Below, in pieces: positions 16,921-25,180 of a DNA stretch of 64,000 nt. A program made the translations under genes and the position numbers. Position 1 is the stretch's first letter; each line of letters begins with the position of its first letter. Under the pieces are notes generated by a model that was not told the DNA's origin, did not search any database, and saw only the letters and a list, made by a program, of their open reading frames with translations. Source of the DNA: Carnobacterium pleistocenium FTR1 (GTDB taxonomy: Bacteria; Bacillota; Bacilli; Lactobacillales; Carnobacteriaceae); NCBI RefSeq assembly GCF_000744285.1, contig NZ_JQLQ01000002.1, forward strand, positions 1,054,001-1,118,000, written 5' to 3'.

Positions 16921-18375
16921 GTGGATCGAACAAAAGACGGCTTGTATTATGCAAAACAAGTACAGAACAAACAAATATCTTCGAAAGAATTGATCGAGGA
17001 ATCTTTTCGAATCATTGAAGGTGAAAATCCGCTGCTGAATGCAGTAACGCATATGCGAAAGGAAAAAGCATTGGCTGAAGCAGAGAAACGTGATTTTTCC
17101 CATCAGCTATTTGGGGGAGTCCCATTACTAACAAAGGGGATTGGCCAAGCGCTAGCTGGTGAGCCGGATACAGCTGGATCACGGTTGTTAAAAAAAGATG
17201 TTGCACAATCAACAAATCATTTTGTGACCGCCTTAGAAAAAGCTGGTTTTGTCGTGATTGGCCAAACGAATATTCCTGAATTTGCGTTTAAGAATATAAC
17301 GGAGTCCGAATTGTATGGACCAGCACGCAATCCTTGGAATTTAGATCACACACCAGGCGGTTCAAGCGGTGGAGCAGCTGCTAGTGTAGCGTCTGGTATG
17401 GTACCCATCGCTGGAGCAAGCGATGGTGGTGGATCGATTCGTATTCCTGCTTCATTTACGGGGTTAGTTGGTCTAAAACCAACTCGCGGCAAGACACCGA
17501 TTGGACCGGGTGTCGGTAGAAGTTGGCAAGGAGCAGCGATTAGTTTCGCTTTAACAAAATCGATGCGAGACACTGCAGCGATGTTGGATGTTCTACAAGT
17601 GGTTCAACCGGCTGCTGCGTTTCAAACGCCTTTATTTGAAGCGGGTTATTTAAATCGATTACTTGATCCACAGCGCAAAATATTTCGGATTGCATTCTCA
17701 CTTGATTCACCCGTTCAGACTCCGGTAAGTGCAGAAGCTAAAAAAGCCGTGTTGAAAACCGTTAAATGGTTGGAAGCAAATGGGCACCAAGTAACCGAAA
17801 AGACACCAGAAATTGATGGGATCCAATTGATGAAATCTTACTATGCCATGAATTCGGGTGAAACTACGGCGATGATGGAAGGTATTGAAAAAAAATTGCA
17901 GCGGTCAGTGACTATTGAGGACATGGAGCTGGTCACGTGGGTCTTGTATACGGCTGGAAAATCGATTTCAGCAGCCAGTTATTCCAATACATTAACAACG
18001 TGGGACCAAGCTGCAGAAGTGATGGCGAACTTCAATGACTCGTACGATCTGTATTTGACCCCAGCAACAGCGGAGGCTGCTCCAGAAGTCGGTGTGCAAT
18101 GGCAGGATAAAGTTATACTTGACCAGATGCGGCATATCGAAGACTATTCAATGGACCAACAACAGGAAATTGTTTGGAACATGTTTGATAAAAGTCTGAC
18201 TGTTACACCATTCGGAGTGCAGGCCAATTTAACTGGCCAACCAGCGATCAGTTTACCAGTCCATGTAACTCAGAACGGGTTGCCTTTAGGTGTCCAGTTT
18301 ACTGCACCAAAAGGCAAAGAAGAATGGTTATTAGAGATTGGACGATCATTGGAAGCCGACGGACAATTTAGTTGA
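16921..18375 (+). CDS. Amidase signature family hydrolase
   Basis: 484 residues with the amidase signature core. The catalytic lysine region is PLLTKGIG, and the GGSSGGAAASVASG block is followed by GASDGGGSIRIPASFTGLVG, giving the Ser-cisSer-Lys triad. Relatives include GatA and 6-aminohexanoate-type amidases. No gatB or gatC is nearby and the C-terminal part is not GatA-like, so a stand-alone amide hydrolase is likely. I prefer GTG at 16921, about ten bases after AGAGAAGG; TTG at 16912 is too close to that site. The substrate is unknown. Confidence 0.87.
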   Translation: MDRTKDGLYYAKQVQNKQISSKELIEESFRIIEGENPLLNAVTHMRKEKALAEAEKRDFSHQLFGGVPLLTKGIGQALAGEPDTAGSRLLKKDVAQSTNHFVTALEKAGFVVIGQTNIPEFAFKNITESELYGPARNPWNLDHTPGGSSGGAAASVASGMVPIAGASDGGGSIRIPASFTGLVGLKPTRGKTPIGPGVGRSWQGAAISFALTKSMRDTAAMLDVLQVVQPAAAFQTPLFEAGYLNRLLDPQRKIFRIAFSLDSPVQTPVSAEAKKAVLKTVKWLEANGHQVTEKTPEIDGIQLMKSYYAMNSGETTAMMEGIEKKLQRSVTIEDMELVTWVLYTAGKSISAASYSNTLTTWDQAAEVMANFNDSYDLYLTPATAEAAPEVGVQWQDKVILDQMRHIEDYSMDQQQEIVWNMFDKSLTVTPFGVQANLTGQPAISLPVHVTQNGLPLGVQFTAPKGKEEWLLEIGRSLEADGQFS

Positions 18376-18705
18376 GAATTGAGCCAAGAGCACTGTAGGC
18401 TAAACCCTTTTTATTGCTTGACCAATACTTTAGAAAACAAGTTTAACGTGATTTCGCATCTAATTACTCTATTTGGTCACCCTCCCAATTAAAGTTGTAC
18501 CATATGCGACCAAATTTGATAAAAAGCTGCGATTTGATCCTCAATCAGCTAAAGATGACCTATCGATAGTTAGGAGGGTTGTTTCCCGATTATTGGTGGG
18601 GAATTGCAACTTATTTAAGGCTTCCAGCAGCACCTGGTATTTTATAAGCTGTTTCGCTCATTCCAGAAAGGTTTCTTTTTTGAAGATAAACCCCTTTATT
18701 AAACA

Positions 18706-18746
18706 GCCCCAAAGTCTCTCATTGGTGAGATTTTGGAGGCTTTTTT
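18706..18746 (+). terminator. Imperfect terminator-like hairpin
   Basis: GCCCCAAAGTCTCTCA and TGAGATTTTGGAGGC pair with a few mismatches, then TTTTTT. It lies between the amidase and sigma-factor genes. I see no other recognisable structure or convincing gene in 18376-18750. Confidence 0.55.
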
Positions 18747-18761
18747 GGCTAGTTTGGTTGA

Positions 18762-18790
18762 TTGTCGGTTTCACAAGAACTGAGTATGCT
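18762..18790 (+). promoter_or_regulatory. Putative promoter of the sigma-factor gene
   Basis: -35 TTGTCG, 17-bp spacer, -10 TATGCT (18785-18790). Confidence 0.35.
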
Positions 18791-18837
18791 GTAAGAGTAC
18801 AAGGCCTTGTAACACCACGAAAAAGGATTTGAAACAG

Positions 18838-19383
18838 ATGATAAGAACCTTAAGCGAAGACAAAGAACGAGCTTTTTTTGATCAACATTCAAAAATCGTC
18901 CACGGGGTACTGAAGAAATTAAATGTAAGCTGGAGGCATGCAGATTACGATGATTTCGTGCAACAAGGATTGTTAAAACTTGTAGAAGCTTACGAAACAT
19001 TTCCGGAAGATTTGGAACAAGAAGAATTCTTGTATCAATTCACTGGTTTTGCCTACACAAAAGTCCGCTGGCATATGCTTGATCTATTGCGAAAACAGCA
19101 GCGAAAATGGGAGCGCGAAATGCCTTGGCCAGAACATTTAGAGTCCAATCGACCAGATACGCAAGTGCCATTTGAACAAGCGTATCAAGAAATGGATCTA
19201 TTGAAAGAAATGCTGCCGCTGTTAACTAAAAATGAACAAGCGTATTTATTAGATGCTGTTGTCAATCAGTTATCGGTCACCGAAATTGCCAAAAAACAAG
19301 CAGTGAGTCGAAAAACCGTTTACCAATGGAAAAAGCGAGTAGCTGAGAAGCTGAACCACTTTTTACTTATTCTGAAAAACTAA
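18838..19383 (+). CDS. Alternative sigma-70-family factor (ComX/SigH-like)
   Basis: 181 residues: region 2 is seen in DYDDFVQQGLLKLVEAYETF and the following KVRWHMLDLLRKQQRKWE, and region 4 in LSVTEIAKKQAVSRKTVYQWKKRVAEKL. There is no region 1.1 or region 3. Size and layout match the competence-type sigma factors (ComX/SigH-like) of lactic acid bacteria. I chose the ATG at 18838 after AAAAAGGA; a TTG at 18829 is too close to that site. It converges on a ComK-like gene across a shared terminator, which supports a competence role. That role is inferred. Confidence 0.75.
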   Translation: MIRTLSEDKERAFFDQHSKIVHGVLKKLNVSWRHADYDDFVQQGLLKLVEAYETFPEDLEQEEFLYQFTGFAYTKVRWHMLDLLRKQQRKWEREMPWPEHLESNRPDTQVPFEQAYQEMDLLKEMLPLLTKNEQAYLLDAVVNQLSVTEIAKKQAVSRKTVYQWKKRVAEKLNHFLLILKN

Positions 19384-19400
19384 AAAAATCCATCAATTAA

Positions 19401-19449
19401 AAAACAAGCATACGCCAGAAATATTTAATTTCTGGCGTATGCTTGTTTT
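19401..19449. terminator. Perfect 22-bp-stem bidirectional terminator
   Basis: Arms 19401-19422 and 19428-19449 are perfect complements around a five-base loop, with AAAA and TTTT ends. It separates the convergent sigma-factor and ComK-like genes. Confidence 0.9.
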
Positions 19450-19451
19450 GT

Positions 19452-20384
19452 CTATTTATTAAAAGAAGAAGGCTTATTTTTCAAAGTGAAGGTAAAATCT
19501 TTTCTGATCTCATCGATATAAGGATTTCCTGCTCCAAAAACCGTTTCGAGTATGTCACTTACCTGATAGCTTGACATGAAATGCAAAACTTTTTCTAGTG
19601 GTTGAGGGACTGCAGTAAAAGTAGAAGCTTTCAATCGTCTTTGAACGATATTTAGTTCTTCTGTAAAGTAAGGTGTACGGGTATAGTGTAAAAGCCCAAC
19701 GAGTTCGTCGATTACCAAGTGCTGAAGAAAAGAAAGGTTAGCTGAACGCTCTACTTGTTCATTAAAACTGCGCGCGGAAACAAGCAGTTCCAATTCATGC
19801 CCTTCACGAAAATACACGTGCATATGATTCCCCTTTTTATCTTCCTCTGAATCGACGATATGGTGCAGTCCATACCAACTGGTTGAATCGTTAGAAGATC
19901 CTTTTTCAGGCACAAATAGTTCATAACCTGAAACGAAAGGACAACGGTGATGATACCCTAGACTTTTTCCGATAGACTGAATGAACTGATAATTCAACGG
20001 TTTTTTATCGAAATAGCGGTTCATGATCGTACGTGAATCTTCTTTGGTTTTTAGTGGCGGTGCACCTAATTGGAAAACAATCGTATTAAAGGGTGTATCT
20101 GCTACATCGTGGATATCTTTTATATAAAAGGTTTTTGAATTCACTAAAATATGGGACTGCTCAAAACTAATGGCAAGCAAAGAAGGAATCATGTTATCCG
20201 TGATCAATAAAGGGGTGATTGGTTTTCGAATAAAGGTCGTTTCATAATAGTAATTCGATTCGTAAACTTCGCCTAAATGAGTTGGAGCTTTTCTAACACG
20301 GGATTGTTCATTAAATTGATAATAACTCTTCCGCCAGTTTTTATAGTAGCCATGCTGCTGATCACGTTCAAAATCTTCTTTCAT
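19452..20384 (-). CDS. ComK-like competence transcription factor, extended
   Basis: 310 residues. The middle resembles Bacillus ComK: a CPFVSGYELFVPEKGS segment aligns with the ComK region before its conserved WISHVHV, matched here by SWYGLHHI. HELELLVSARSFNEQV aligns with MELPISYNSFENQV. ComK is a minor-groove DNA-binding activator of DNA-uptake genes. At about 190 residues the Bacillus protein is much shorter. Here there is an N-terminal extension of about 50 residues rich in Tyr and charged residues, and a longer C-terminus. The match is by eye and moderate. Its convergent partner is a ComX/SigH-like sigma factor. Confidence 0.68.
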   Translation of the reverse strand: MKEDFERDQQHGYYKNWRKSYYQFNEQSRVRKAPTHLGEVYESNYYYETTFIRKPITPLLITDNMIPSLLAISFEQSHILVNSKTFYIKDIHDVADTPFNTIVFQLGAPPLKTKEDSRTIMNRYFDKKPLNYQFIQSIGKSLGYHHRCPFVSGYELFVPEKGSSNDSTSWYGLHHIVDSEEDKKGNHMHVYFREGHELELLVSARSFNEQVERSANLSFLQHLVIDELVGLLHYTRTPYFTEELNIVQRRLKASTFTAVPQPLEKVLHFMSSYQVSDILETVFGAGNPYIDEIRKDFTFTLKNKPSSFNK

Positions 20385-20646
20385 GCTTTCGTCTCCATTT
20401 CAACTAATGATTTGTTAATAAAATAACATATCATTAGTGTAAACGTTATCTTTTTATATAACACTCATTTTTTTATTTTTAACATTAAATTATAATTGTT
20501 TTTTAATTAATTCCCTTTAATTCTAATCATCCATAGATGAAAGGTAATGTGTAGAAAACTTAGTCATATTGATAGGTGGGATATTTTTACAAATACCGAT
20601 GCGTAACGTATACTGAACTAAAAGATAGCGATAAGGGGGACTTATT

Positions 20647-21528
20647 ATGCAAAAAATTGTTCCGTATTTTTGGTGTAATCAGGAAGCAGCCGAAGCAGCC
20701 GAATTTTACTCGTCGTTATTTGACTATTCTTCAATCACTAGTCGTATGGAAATTGATGATACGCCTTCAGGAACTGTAGAAACCGTCAATTTTACACTAG
20801 CTGGCCAATCATTCATGGCTATTTCCGCTGGCCCCCGATTCAAATTCACACCAGCTATTTCCTTTCAAATCTTTTGCGATACTATAGAAGAAGCAGAACA
20901 TTTATGGCAAGAATTGTCTAAGGATGGCCATGTTTTGATACCACTTGGCGCCGATAAAATTAGCGACAAATACGGTTGGACAGAAGATAGATACGGTCTT
21001 TCTTGGCAAATTTTGCATTTGCCTAACCAATTGATTGCTCAAAAAATTGTCCCAACTTTGTTGTTTTCTGGTGAACAATGCGGCAAGGCCAAAGAAGCGA
21101 TGGCGTTTTATACTTCGGTATTTGATAATGCAGCCATTGATGGACTTCATTACTATGGTGAGGGCGATGAGCAAAATCAATTGGGTACAGTCATGTATGG
21201 CTTGTTCGATTTAGAAGGACTAGGTTTTGTAGCGATGGATAGCGGCAAATTAAATGGTTTTACATTTAATGAAGCTGTTTCCTTCATGGTAAATTGCAAT
21301 ACGCAAGAAGAAATCGACTATTACTGGGAAGAACTATCTGCTGTACCTGAAGCGGGACAGTGTGGCTGGTTAAAAGATAAGTATGGCGTATCTTGGCAAA
21401 TTATTCCTACGATCATGAAGAAATTGACAACAACAAAAGACCCCGACCAGCTGAAACGAGTAACACAAGCCTTCCTTAAAATGAAAAAAATCGATATCGC
21501 TGAATTGAAAAAAGCTTATGAGGGGTAA
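20647..21528 (+). CDS. Two-domain PhnB-like VOC-superfamily protein (copy 1)
   Basis: 293 residues made of two tandem VOC (glyoxalase/bleomycin-resistance fold) modules of the PhnB-like type. Each opens with PYFWCNQEAAEAAEFYSSLF or PTLLFSGEQCGKAKEAMAFY and ends with a KYG(W/V)...SWQI motif (residues about 115 and 250). Members are often annotated as 3-demethylubiquinone methyltransferase-like, but their activity is undefined. The start at 20647 follows AAGGGGGAC. A close paralog is at 26455. The last 25 bases are duplicated at 21681-21705, past an inserted repeat block. Confidence 0.85.
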   Translation: MQKIVPYFWCNQEAAEAAEFYSSLFDYSSITSRMEIDDTPSGTVETVNFTLAGQSFMAISAGPRFKFTPAISFQIFCDTIEEAEHLWQELSKDGHVLIPLGADKISDKYGWTEDRYGLSWQILHLPNQLIAQKIVPTLLFSGEQCGKAKEAMAFYTSVFDNAAIDGLHYYGEGDEQNQLGTVMYGLFDLEGLGFVAMDSGKLNGFTFNEAVSFMVNCNTQEEIDYYWEELSAVPEAGQCGWLKDKYGVSWQIIPTIMKKLTTTKDPDQLKRVTQAFLKMKKIDIAELKKAYEG

Positions 21529-21574
21529 AAGTCAATCTTATAAGAAAAATATTTTTAAGTGGTCCGAACTGAAG

Positions 21575-21682
21575 CTTGTAGAGGTAACTCAAATAGAAAG
21601 TGACTAGTGAGTTGCACGAACTAAAGCTCGTTACGCTTACTCAAATGAAAAAGTGCCTTTGAGTCGCATGAACTGGGGCTCG
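21575..21682. repeat. 52-bp intergenic repeat family, locus C
   Basis: Two units (ACTCAAATAGAAAGTGACTA-GTGAGTTGC and ACTCAAATGAAAAAG-N-TTTGAGTCGC). The block is bracketed by two copies of the 25-bp end of the VOC gene (21498-21522 and 21681-21705, one mismatch). Confidence 0.75.
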
Positions 21683-21732
21683 CTGAATTAAAAAAAGCTT
21701 ATGAGAGCTAGCATAAAAAGGAGCAAATAAGA

Positions 21733-22254
21733 ATGAGAAAAATCATAATGAATTTAGCGATGAGTTTAGATGGCTTTATTGCTAATGAAGATGGCAGTTA
21801 CGAATGGATCAAAGGGTACGAAGACGATTCATTAAATACGAAAAATCAGTACAATTATGAAACTTTGTTAGAAGACATCGATATCGTGGTGATGGGGAAA
21901 AGATGCTATGAGCAAGATATGCATCTGGAATTCAAAACAAAGACCGTTTATGTAGCTACCCATGCGCCAATCACTGCTTATGATAACATCAAATTTTGCG
22001 GGAGTGACATTATTGAGGTTATCCAAAAAGAGCAGCAAAAAGCTGGAAAAGATATTATGCTATTTGGTGGCGGTCAGTTGATCAATACTTTTTTAAAAGC
22101 GGATTGTATTGATGAGTACATTATTGGACTGATCCCAATCGTTCTTGGAGCCGGTCGACCATTATTTTATGACAATCACCCGCCAATTGAATTGAAATTG
22201 GAAGAATACATTGTAGATAATGGAATTGTCATTTTGAGGTATGTGAATCGTTAA
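21733..22254 (+). CDS. Dihydrofolate reductase family protein (RibD C-terminal type)
   Basis: 173 residues with the DHFR/RibD reductase fold: MRKIIMNLAMSLDGFIA at the N-terminus, IVVMGKRCYE, and the nucleotide-binding GKDIMLFGGGQLINTFL near residues 108-124. These stand-alone proteins reduce unidentified substrates with NADPH; yeast-like or trimethoprim-targeted DHFR is more divergent. The start follows AAAAGGAGC. It lies 200 bases after the VOC gene and ends in its own hairpin terminator. Confidence 0.87.
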   Translation: MRKIIMNLAMSLDGFIANEDGSYEWIKGYEDDSLNTKNQYNYETLLEDIDIVVMGKRCYEQDMHLEFKTKTVYVATHAPITAYDNIKFCGSDIIEVIQKEQQKAGKDIMLFGGGQLINTFLKADCIDEYIIGLIPIVLGAGRPLFYDNHPPIELKLEEYIVDNGIVILRYVNR

Positions 22255-22261
22255 AGATAAC

Positions 22262-22311
22262 AAAAATCCAATAGTCAATCAAATGAAAATTTGAGTGACT
22301 GTTGGATTTTT
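22262..22311. terminator. Terminator after DHFR-like gene
   Basis: AAAAATCCAATAGTCAATC pairs with the TTGAGTGACTGTTGGATTTT side with two mismatches, closing a short AT-rich loop. Confidence 0.75.
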
Positions 22312-22427
22312 AGTGTGGATAACTAACTGAAGCAAAGTTCGTCTATTCCAGAAAAAATTTTATCTGAGAGCATCCACACCATTTGACCATCGAGCAGAAG
22401 CACATGAAATAAACTTATTAAGATCCA

Positions 22428-22456
22428 TTGACAAAAAATGATGGGGCTGTTATAGT
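22428..22456 (+). promoter_or_regulatory. Promoter of the T-box operon
   Basis: Consensus -35 TTGACA (22428-22433), 17-bp spacer, -10 TATAGT (22451-22456). Confidence 0.8.
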
Positions 22457-22462
22457 GATTTC

Positions 22463-22802
22463 AATGATAAATTGATTAGAGTAACATTAAAATTGATTTT
22501 ATAAACACGAAGAAAAGAAGAGTACATTTTAAGCGATACTTGTAGAGAGCCTTGGTTGGTGAAAAGAGGCAGTAGAACTGAAATGGAAGATGGTCTTGGA
22601 GTGGAATGATCGAAAGTTTATGGACTTTAGATGATTACGGGTACACCCGTTACAGTGTCACAGTATTAATAGGTTCTCTTTGAACTAAACGTACTGGTTA
22701 AGGTAAGAGCTGCGAAGCTTTTATAAAACAAGGTGGTAACACGAGAGAATTTAACTTTCCGTCCTTGCACAAAGATTTTTTGTGCAGGGGCGGATTTTTT
22801 TT
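22463..22802 (+). promoter_or_regulatory. T-box riboswitch, probably methionine-specific
   Basis: The leader shows a Stem I with base pair block ATAAAC/GTTTAT (22501-22506 with 22616-22621), an AGTA loop-E segment and the conserved GAGAGCC-TTGGTTGGTG region. It then carries the T-box sequence AAGGTGGTAACACG (22730-22743) and a terminator hairpin with TTTTTTTT (22758-22802). The best specifier is ATG at 22606-22608, followed by A, in GGAATGATCG. Uncharged tRNA-Met would stabilise the antiterminator and allow transcription. The genes below (aminotransferase and MetQ) fit methionine. The specifier assignment is an inference by eye; ATC is a less likely alternative. Confidence 0.9.
22758..22802 (+). 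terminator. T-box regulatory terminator
   Basis: TCCGTCCTTGCACAAA pairs with TTTGTGCAGGGGCGGA, followed by eight Ts. Confidence 0.85.
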
Positions 22803-22843
22803 ATCTTTTTTTAAAGCGAGTTTTAAATTTGGAGGGATAGCAC

Positions 22844-23944
22844 ATGTCATTAATTGCCAGAACAGGTCCACAAGAATATGAGTGTCGAGTAGGCGTTTTA
22901 GCTACTTTAACAAATAAATTGACCTTACGCGGTATCCAAAAAGCCGTGATTGTCCATGGAGCACGTTCTTGGGAAAAAGCCGAAAGTTATCTAGCCGATT
23001 TGATAGCAAGTGACCTAGCATTAGAATTTGTGGCATTCAATGGCGAATGCACGTATGAAGAAGTGGATCGAATCGCAGAACGCGCTAGGCAAAGCGGTGC
23101 AGATGCCATTATTGGGGTAGGCGGCGGGAAGCTGATGGATACGGTCAAATATGCAGCAGCAAAATCTGCTGCGGGCGTTCAATCGATTTTGATCCCAACC
23201 CTGGCTAGCAATTGTGCTCCGTGGACACCATTAAGTGTCATGTATAATGTTGAAGGTGTTTGTCTGGGATTTGATCTACATACGAAACAAGCAGCACTGT
23301 TAGCTGTTGAACCGAACTTGCTACTGGACGCACCGGTCAACTATTTTATAGCTGGGGCAGCGGATACGCTGGCTAAATGGTATGAATCGGACATCATTTT
23401 ATCCCAACCTAAACATCAAACAAATGCGCTCTTGTTGGTGTCGCGGGCAGCGGCTTTAACTTGTAGAGATACGATTCTCAACTATGCCCCGCAGGCAGTG
23501 ACAGATAGCCAATCCCATACGCTTACGCAGGCTTTTACGCAAGTGTGTGAAACTATTATTGCCGTCAGCGGTTTAGTGGGCGGTCTAGGAGACGGCTATG
23601 CACGTTCAACCATCGCGCATGCTGTTCATGACAAATTAACGATCTTTCCTGAAACACATGCATTTCTGCACGGTGAGAAAGTGGCTTATGGCATACTGAT
23701 CCAGTTATCAGTTGAAGAAAATTGGGCAGAAGTCGATCAGCTAGCGGCCTTTTATGACAAATTAAATTTACCAAAAACGTTAGCTGATTTGAATTTGAGC
23801 TATCTAACGGATGACCAAATTGCTGAATTGGCAACGAACATTTCAGTGGATGCGAACCTCAGTCAATCGGAGTACACAGCAACAAAGGAAACGATTCAAC
23901 AAGCGATTCATGCGTTAGAAAATTATTTAACCCTAAAAGTATAG
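22844..23944 (+). CDS. Iron-type alcohol/glycerol dehydrogenase family (HcxA/YbdH-like)
   Basis: 366 residues of the glycerol-dehydrogenase branch of the iron-containing alcohol dehydrogenases. IIGVGGGKLMDTVKYAA binds the NAD phosphate. Metal-ligand positions are AGAADTLAKW, TIAHAVHD and AFLHGEKVAYG. In E. coli the related YbdH (HcxA) reduces 2-oxo acids and neighbours the methionine aminotransferase gene ybdL; the same pairing occurs here. It would reduce the keto acid made by the next gene's product (inference). The start follows GGAGGGATAGC, 41 bases past the T-box terminator. Confidence 0.82.
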   Translation: MSLIARTGPQEYECRVGVLATLTNKLTLRGIQKAVIVHGARSWEKAESYLADLIASDLALEFVAFNGECTYEEVDRIAERARQSGADAIIGVGGGKLMDTVKYAAAKSAAGVQSILIPTLASNCAPWTPLSVMYNVEGVCLGFDLHTKQAALLAVEPNLLLDAPVNYFIAGAADTLAKWYESDIILSQPKHQTNALLLVSRAAALTCRDTILNYAPQAVTDSQSHTLTQAFTQVCETIIAVSGLVGGLGDGYARSTIAHAVHDKLTIFPETHAFLHGEKVAYGILIQLSVEENWAEVDQLAAFYDKLNLPKTLADLNLSYLTDDQIAELATNISVDANLSQSEYTATKETIQQAIHALENYLTLKV

Positions 23945-23959
23945 CTAGGAGGATGCAAT

Positions 23960-25165
23960 ATGACCACATTTGAACCATCAGATACGCTGAAACGACTCCC
24001 TGTTCAGTTCTTTGCTCATTTGCGGGCCAAAGCAGCTCCACTGATTGAAGCAGGTTACGATGTGATCGATTTAGGCATTGGAAATCCAGATCAGCCGACG
24101 CCGACCTTCATTGTGGAAGAATTAAAAGCAGCAGCTGATGATCCACAGAATGATAAATACGGACCTTATAGAGGGTATCGTTATTTAAGAGAAGCAGTTG
24201 CTGAATATTACTTACGGGAATACGGAGTAACGCTAGATCCTGAAACGGAAGTAGCGGTTTTACATGGATCAAAAGCGGGCATTGTAGAGATCAGCCAGTG
24301 TTTGCTGAACGCAGGAGACACAGTCTTGCTGCCAAATCCTTCTTACCCGGATTACTTATCGGGAATTGCGTTGGCAAATGCTAAAATTGCCTCATTGCCT
24401 TTATTGGCTGAAAATGACTTTTTACCTGAGTATGATCTGGTCGAACCAACCGTTGCGGCCAAAGCGAAATTATTGTTTCTAAATTACCCAAACAATCCAA
24501 CAGCGGCAACAGCAACGGCAGAGTTCTTCGCTGAGACGGTTGCATTTGCTCAAAAGAATAACATTTGTGTCGCTCACGATTTTGCATATGGCTCGCTCAC
24601 ATTTGACAATAAGAAGTCCTTAAGCTTTTTACAAACGCCAGGCGCAAAAGACACGGGGGTGGAATTCTTCACTTTATCAAAGTCACATAATATGGCCGGC
24701 TGGCGCATTGGATTTGCAGTAGGAAATGCTTCGGTCATCGAAAGTATCAATTTGATGCAAGACCATACCAATGTTAGTCTGTATGGCGGCATTCAAAGAG
24801 CTGCAGCAAAAGCTTTATTGAGTGATCAGACTTCTGCAAAAGAATTAGCGGCCGTTTATGAGCGACGTAGAAATGCGTTTATCTCTGAATTGGAACCAAC
24901 AGGATTAGAGATACATAAACCAAAGGGCTCGTTTTATGTATGGATCAAAGTACCAGATGGCTTTACGTCAGAGGCGTTTTTTGATGTCTTGTTGCTTCAA
25001 GCGCATGTCATTGTAACAACCGGCAATGGATTTGGCACATTAGGCGAAGGGTACATTCGCGTTGGGCTATCCCAACCAGACGAGCGGCTGTTAGAAGCAG
25101 CCAAAAGAATCGCTGGGTTAGCACTATTCAACTCAATAAAAGCAGAAAAAATACTAAACAACTAA
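23960..25165 (+). CDS. Class I/II PLP-dependent aminotransferase (methionine-type?)
   Basis: 401 residues with the fold-type I aminotransferase pattern: VIDLGIGNPDQPTP, NDKYGPYRGYRYLREAV, LFLNYPNNPTAA, and the PLP lysine in TLSKSHNMAGWRIGF, with a late Arg in YIRVGLS. It exchanges an amino group between an amino acid and a 2-oxo acid. The T-box and MetQ context suggests methionine or its keto acid 2-oxo-4-methylthiobutanoate. Start follows TAGGAGGATGC, 15 bases after the dehydrogenase. Substrate is inferred, not shown. Confidence 0.88.
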   Translation: MTTFEPSDTLKRLPVQFFAHLRAKAAPLIEAGYDVIDLGIGNPDQPTPTFIVEELKAAADDPQNDKYGPYRGYRYLREAVAEYYLREYGVTLDPETEVAVLHGSKAGIVEISQCLLNAGDTVLLPNPSYPDYLSGIALANAKIASLPLLAENDFLPEYDLVEPTVAAKAKLLFLNYPNNPTAATATAEFFAETVAFAQKNNICVAHDFAYGSLTFDNKKSLSFLQTPGAKDTGVEFFTLSKSHNMAGWRIGFAVGNASVIESINLMQDHTNVSLYGGIQRAAAKALLSDQTSAKELAAVYERRRNAFISELEPTGLEIHKPKGSFYVWIKVPDGFTSEAFFDVLLLQAHVIVTTGNGFGTLGEGYIRVGLSQPDERLLEAAKRIAGLALFNSIKAEKILNN

Positions 25166-25180
25166 TAGGGGGAAATAAAC

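Noticed and set aside
18473-18832. 119-residue frame upstream of the sigma factor
   Set aside because: No ribosome site, odd composition, spans a terminator hairpin and the promoter, and overlaps the next gene's start context. No recognisable domain.
20576-20779. 67-residue frame overlapping the start of VOC copy 1
   Set aside because: It is in another frame from the well-supported VOC gene and has no family character.
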